Assembly (NCBI RefSeq): GCF_902859625.1
Contig: NZ_CADIJX010000003.1
Span: 1-64,000, forward strand
DNA length: 64,000 nt
Direction: 5' to 3'
Source: Achromobacter pestifer
GTDB taxonomy: Bacteria; Pseudomonadota; Gammaproteobacteria; Burkholderiales; Burkholderiaceae_B
Shown here: piece after piece, positions 60,653-64,000 of the stretch
Layout of the letters: each line of letters begins with the position of its first letter
Position numbering within the stretch: the stretch's first letter is position 1
Notes under the pieces: generated by a model
Databases searched by the model: none
Seen by the model: only the letters and a program-made list of their open reading frames with translations
What the model was told of the DNA's origin: nothing
Program-made: the position numbers and the translations under genes

Positions 60653-61990
60653 TCAAGCGAAGGTCTGTTCCATTTCGCGGCGGAATTGCACGGCCGTCGA
60701 ACGGTCGTCGTATTCCACGTCGCGCCAGCGGATCGCCTGCGACTGCCGCACCGGGTTCTTCAGTTTGACCTGGTGCGACAGGCCCAGCGGCAGGTAGCCT
60801 TCCTCGACCGAATCGGGGGCCGGCATCAACCGGCCATACACCGTGTAGCCGCCTTCGCCGTCCAACACCTGGCCGACTTGCAGGTCGCGCTTGGCGGTGG
60901 CGACCACGTCGCCGTGCCAGCCGGCCGGTGCGCCCGTGGGTTCGCGCCGCAGGCCCACGCTGGCCACGCTGATGCCCAGTTCCAGCCCGATCAGGTGATA
61001 GGGCTTGTACATGGCGGTGAAGTTGCCGCTGGGGTCCGTGACCAGCCCGTACTCCTGGAAGCAGCGCCGCACATAGTCGCTGTCCGCGGCCAGCGTCACA
61101 TAGACGCCCCAGCGCAGGTCGCGGAACACCGGGCGGCCGTCGCGCTCCAGGGACGAAATCACTTCCACTTGGCCGCGATGGTGCAGGATGCCGCCGTCTT
61201 CGCGGGGGCGCAGCACGCGAGCCAGGTCGTCCACGCCGCAAGGCGGGAAATGCAAGCCCGACGGGGACGGCAGCAGGCCCGTGGCGTTGGACACCGCCGC
61301 CATTTCGATGGCGCTCTTGGTGCCATCCAGAAAGCTGTTGAACATCTGCGCGTTGAAATCGCCCGCGGCAACCATTTCGGCGGTGAACCCGTAATAGGGC
61401 CATACCGTGTCCGGGGTGGACGTGTGGAATTCCGGCAGGTACTTGGTGCCCTTGCCGGCCGCCATGACCTCGAAGCCGGCGGCGCGCGCCCAATCCACCA
61501 TTTCGCAGATCAGGGCCGGCTGGTCGCCATAGGCCAGCGAATAGACGATGCCCGCCTCGCGTGCACGGCGGGCCAGCAGCGGGCCGGCCAGCGCGTCGGC
61601 TTCCACGTTGACCATGATGATGTCCTTGCCATATTCGCAGCAGGCCAGCACGTGGCTGATGCCGGCGGCGGCCTGGCCCGTGGCGTCGATGACGATATCG
61701 ACCTCGGGGCTGGCGATGATGGCGTGGGGGTCGTCGCTGAAGTAGACCTTGCCGTTCTTCAGCGCGTCATGGGTGCTGGTGGCGGTCAGCGCGCTGGCTG
61801 GCCAGCCCACGCGGGTCAGGGCGGCGCGGGCGCGGGCGGGCGCCAGGTCCGCCACCGCCACCAGGCGCATCCCCGGGGTACGAGGGGCTTGGCTCATGAA
61901 CATCGCGCCGAACTTTCCGGCGCCCAGCAATGCAACTCGCAAAGGCTTGTGGTCGGCTTCTCGCTGCTTGAGCAGGCGGTGCAGATTCAT
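60653..61990 (-). CDS. NAD(P)-binding oxidoreductase with C-terminal SAF domain
   Basis: The 445-aa protein has a Rossmann start (VALLGAGKFG, 19-28), homoserine-dehydrogenase-like middle with DIVIDATGQAAAG and AGKGTKYLPEF, and a SAF domain at about 355-440 (AKRDLQVGQVLDGEGGY). Such proteins are often mislabelled as FlgA because of the SAF domain. They are frequent in sugar-acid or branched hydroxy-acid clusters; substrate is unproven. It converges on the GntR gene and lies next to the large operon, so a shared pathway is likely. Confidence 0.85.
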   Translation of the reverse strand: MNLHRLLKQREADHKPLRVALLGAGKFGAMFMSQAPRTPGMRLVAVADLAPARARAALTRVGWPASALTATSTHDALKNGKVYFSDDPHAIIASPEVDIVIDATGQAAAGISHVLACCEYGKDIIMVNVEADALAGPLLARRAREAGIVYSLAYGDQPALICEMVDWARAAGFEVMAAGKGTKYLPEFHTSTPDTVWPYYGFTAEMVAAGDFNAQMFNSFLDGTKSAIEMAAVSNATGLLPSPSGLHFPPCGVDDLARVLRPREDGGILHHRGQVEVISSLERDGRPVFRDLRWGVYVTLAADSDYVRRCFQEYGLVTDPSGNFTAMYKPYHLIGLELGISVASVGLRREPTGAPAGWHGDVVATAKRDLQVGQVLDGEGGYTVYGRLMPAPDSVEEGYLPLGLSHQVKLKNPVRQSQAIRWRDVEYDDRSTAVQFRREMEQTFA

Positions 61991-62071
61991 GGTGCGGGCT
62001 CCTCCGGGGTGGGGGTACAGCCAACACAGAATAGTCCTAAATCATGACGCCTGAACAGGACCCGCCCCGAC

Positions 62072-62632
62072 TCATTCGTCTGCCGTATAGAGCTCGCCCG
62101 CCAGCACATTGCGCCAGTTCGCCCAGGTGATGCGGGGGCGGTCGGTGACTTGCCGGTTGTAGGGGGCGTCGAACAGGATGTGCTTCCAGCGTGGCTTCAC
62201 CGCGCCTTCAATCAAAGGCTTGTCGTCGATCAGCAGATGGCCTTGCACCAGGGTCTTGTCCTTGGTCAGGATCAGCCGGTTGGTGGCCTCGCGCCCCAGG
62301 TGCTTTTCCACCCACAGGTATTTCTCGGCCACGCAGTTCTCAAACTGCGACAGCGGCGAGGTGCAGATCCTGACATCCATGCCCAGGGCCAGCAGTTCCT
62401 TCACCGCATCCAGCGCGCCTGGCACGGGCGGCAGGTTGCGGATGAATCCCGGGGCGGTGTAGATGGCCTCGGCCATGCCGCGAAGTTCCGGGGCATAGTC
62501 CTGGCGGATATAGAAGGACTTGCGGTCCTCGAACGCAACGGGAGCGATGTCCGGATGGCGGGCACGCCAGGCGTCGATGAATGCGTGTTCAAAATCCGCC
62601 AGCACGCCGTCTTGGTCCAGCAGGATGATCAT
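62072..62632 (-). CDS. 5'(3')-deoxyribonucleotidase family phosphatase
   Basis: The 186-aa HAD-superfamily protein has the motif DQDGVLADFEHAF (Asp6 nucleophile, Asp8), typical of type C 5'-nucleotidases (NT5C/YorS-like), a central ICTSPLSQFENCVAEKYLW and C-terminal LIDDKP. It would dephosphorylate deoxynucleoside monophosphates. The ATG at 62632 is preferred since the fold begins directly; a frame to 62653 exists. Confidence 0.87.
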   Translation of the reverse strand: MIILLDQDGVLADFEHAFIDAWRARHPDIAPVAFEDRKSFYIRQDYAPELRGMAEAIYTAPGFIRNLPPVPGALDAVKELLALGMDVRICTSPLSQFENCVAEKYLWVEKHLGREATNRLILTKDKTLVQGHLLIDDKPLIEGAVKPRWKHILFDAPYNRQVTDRPRITWANWRNVLAGELYTADE

Positions 62633-62678
62633 GGTGATTCCGGGTCGTTGCAACCGCCCGATTGTGCCAGAGCCGGGC

Positions 62679-63209
62679 TCATGGGTCGCGGGGGCGCGAC
62701 TGGGCGATGACGCGGTAACGGCTGCCGCCCGTCAGGGATTCGGACGCCACCAGCACCATGCGGTCATAGCGCCAGGAAAGGGGCGCAGGCGTGCCCTGGG
62801 GCGGCTGCGCATGCTCGATGTTGCGCAGCAAGGTGATGTGCGGGCGAAAGGGCTGGGGCGGCGCGGCCAGGCCGAAACCGGCCAGCCATTGCCACAGGCC
62901 GTCATGCGCGGCCTGCAAGCCGGCGGGGGTGTTGCCCGGGCCGGCCCAGAGAATGCGCTGGCGGTTGAACACCCCGTAGTGATCCAGCGCGACCTCGCCC
63001 GGTGTCAGCCGGTGTTCCGGCGTGGCGCACGCCAGCGTGTCGGCCAGTTGCGCGTCCACCGGCCCCAGGAACGCCAAGGTCAGATGCAGCGTCTCGGTAC
63101 GCATGACGCGCCCGCCGCAGGCCAGCCGGGCCTGTTCCGCCCAACCGGCCAGTGACGCGGCAAGCGGGGGCGACGGCCACAGGGCGAAGAAGAGACGGAC
63201 GGTGGACAT
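62679..63209 (-). CDS. thpR: RNA 2',3'-cyclic phosphodiesterase
   Basis: The 176-aa protein of the 2H phosphoesterase superfamily has two HxTL motifs, HLTL (42-45) and HITL (124-127), spaced as in ThpR/LigT. It opens 2',3'-cyclic phosphates and can join tRNA halves in vitro. It is a lone gene, leftward, between the nucleotidase and M24-family genes. Confidence 0.9.
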   Translation of the reverse strand: MSTVRLFFALWPSPPLAASLAGWAEQARLACGGRVMRTETLHLTLAFLGPVDAQLADTLACATPEHRLTPGEVALDHYGVFNRQRILWAGPGNTPAGLQAAHDGLWQWLAGFGLAAPPQPFRPHITLLRNIEHAQPPQGTPAPLSWRYDRMVLVASESLTGGSRYRVIAQSRPRDP

Positions 63210-63236
63210 GCGCCGATTGTAGGCGCGGGAAGCGTC

Positions 63237-63935
63237 CTAGGCGTAGTGCTCGTCGCCCAGCAGCATGTCTTCAAAGAACGCGCCGAAGCGGCCGGCCGGA
63301 TCGCGCAAATGGATCTCCAGGATCCAGCGCATTTCCGACGGGCGGCTGGCCAGATCCGCCAGCGAACCGGTGTGGATCGCGGCGTGGGGGAAGTCGGACA
63401 CGCGATGGCCAGGCAGGTCGAAATTCAATTCCCATCCCAGTGCGCGCGCCTGCCGGTCGGCATAGGCGTAGAGTGCCTGTCCGGTCAGCCCTTCGCGCTG
63501 CCACAGGCCGCGCACGTCGTGGAACAAGGCTTCGGCGTCGCGGGCGCAGCGCGCATGGTAGCCGTTGTCGCCCACGGTGAAGGACTGGCCGCCATCGCCT
63601 TCCCAGGCCTCCAGGCGCGGCGCGATGTCCAGGAAGAAAATATCGTGTTCGCCCAGTATCACGCCGGGCTCGGAAGGCTGCCGCATGGCTTTCATGGTGT
63701 TGGTGCCGAAGCGCACGCGCGTCGGGTGCCAGCTAAGCGCCAGGCCAGCATCGATCAGGGTTTGCCGCGCCAGTTGCACGGCGTCTTCCTCGACCATGCC
63801 GGGGCGGATGCGAGCCGCGACGTCGGCGATGGCCTGGCGGGTCTTGTTGCGGGCGGCCAGCATGCCGTCCACCGAGAAGGCGGGGCCAACACGTTCGCTG
63901 GCCAAGGCAGGGGGCATCGAAGAGGGCATCGTCAT
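63237..63935 (-). CDS. M24-family aminopeptidase P-like protein
   Basis: The 232-aa protein has the pita-bread fold signatures of M24 peptidases: DIAPRLEAWEGDGGQSF with Asp ligands, LPGHRVSDFPHAAIH with His ligands, and EIHLRDP with a Glu ligand. It lacks the N-terminal creatinase-like domain, so it is a short form of about methionine-aminopeptidase size. Its substrate is unclear: it could be a proline peptidase or a non-peptidase relative. Its start at 63935 is an ATG with MPSSMPPALASER downstream. Confidence 0.8.
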   Translation of the reverse strand: MTMPSSMPPALASERVGPAFSVDGMLAARNKTRQAIADVAARIRPGMVEEDAVQLARQTLIDAGLALSWHPTRVRFGTNTMKAMRQPSEPGVILGEHDIFFLDIAPRLEAWEGDGGQSFTVGDNGYHARCARDAEALFHDVRGLWQREGLTGQALYAYADRQARALGWELNFDLPGHRVSDFPHAAIHTGSLADLASRPSEMRWILEIHLRDPAGRFGAFFEDMLLGDEHYA

Positions 63936-64000
63936 GGCGGGATTCCTGTAACGCGGCGCGGCGGCATGCCGGGCCAGAGAGGGGAATCTTGCCGCCAGGA

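Overview
The window is a high-GC betaproteobacterial chromosome segment of Alcaligenaceae type, most likely Achromobacter or a close Bordetella relative. This rests on the hemA-prfA-prmC-grxD-ubiX order, the style of the protein sequences, and dense intergenic palindromic repeats. It carries one tRNA gene, no rRNA, no insertion sequence and no CRISPR array. The genus is inferred from the sequence alone.

Layout. 1-4.75 kb: tRNA-Phe, then the housekeeping run hemA, prfA, prmC, grxD, ubiX. 4.77-6.8 kb: an HD-related protein and an orphan MetQ-like binding protein. 6.8-11.5 kb: a lower-GC, three-gene accessory island encoding a lipoprotein, a subtilisin-like (S8) protease and a trypsin-like (S1) protease, all with export signals. 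11.5-14.4 kb: sulfite reductase with its DUF934 partner, a palindromic repeat element and a DUF2970 gene. 14.4-20.8 kb: a LysR/DUF3100 transporter pair, a proline/alanine-rich orphan, a glutathione S-transferase, carbonic anhydrase, an FxLYD protein and PsiF.

20.8-29.1 kb is aromatic and short-chain acid catabolism. A six-gene beta-ketoadipate operon (pcaI, pcaJ, catC, YciI, pcaD, cyclase) diverges from an IclR regulator over two GTTC-N7-GAAC sites. A third such site lies upstream of a 3-hydroxyacyl-CoA dehydrogenase, AtoE transporter and SDR group, suggesting shared control. 29.3-33.6 kb is a FecI/FecR/TonB-receptor iron unit under a Fur box. 33.6-44.9 kb holds ppc, queC, an unusual winged-helix plus EAL protein behind a perfect 40-bp palindrome, a GNAT/MFS pair, LysR and AraC regulators and ilvD.

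45-62 kb is dominated by a long leftward gene run (58861 to 46574): an atypical shikimate-dehydrogenase-like enzyme, a branched-chain-type ABC transporter with its binding protein, an SDR, a fused E1 alpha/beta 2-oxoacid dehydrogenase, a VOC protein, E2 and E3. A divergent SDR and FCD-type GntR regulator face it across two tandem operator-like sites, with a SAF-domain oxidoreductase next door. It looks like a complete uptake-and-oxidation system for an unidentified substrate. 62-64 kb ends with a nucleotidase, ThpR and an M24-family protein.

The best candidates for undescribed biology are the lipoprotein/S8/S1 protease island, the transporter-linked 2-oxoacid dehydrogenase cluster and the winged-helix-EAL protein. 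All functional statements come from reading motifs and context; no database search was run.
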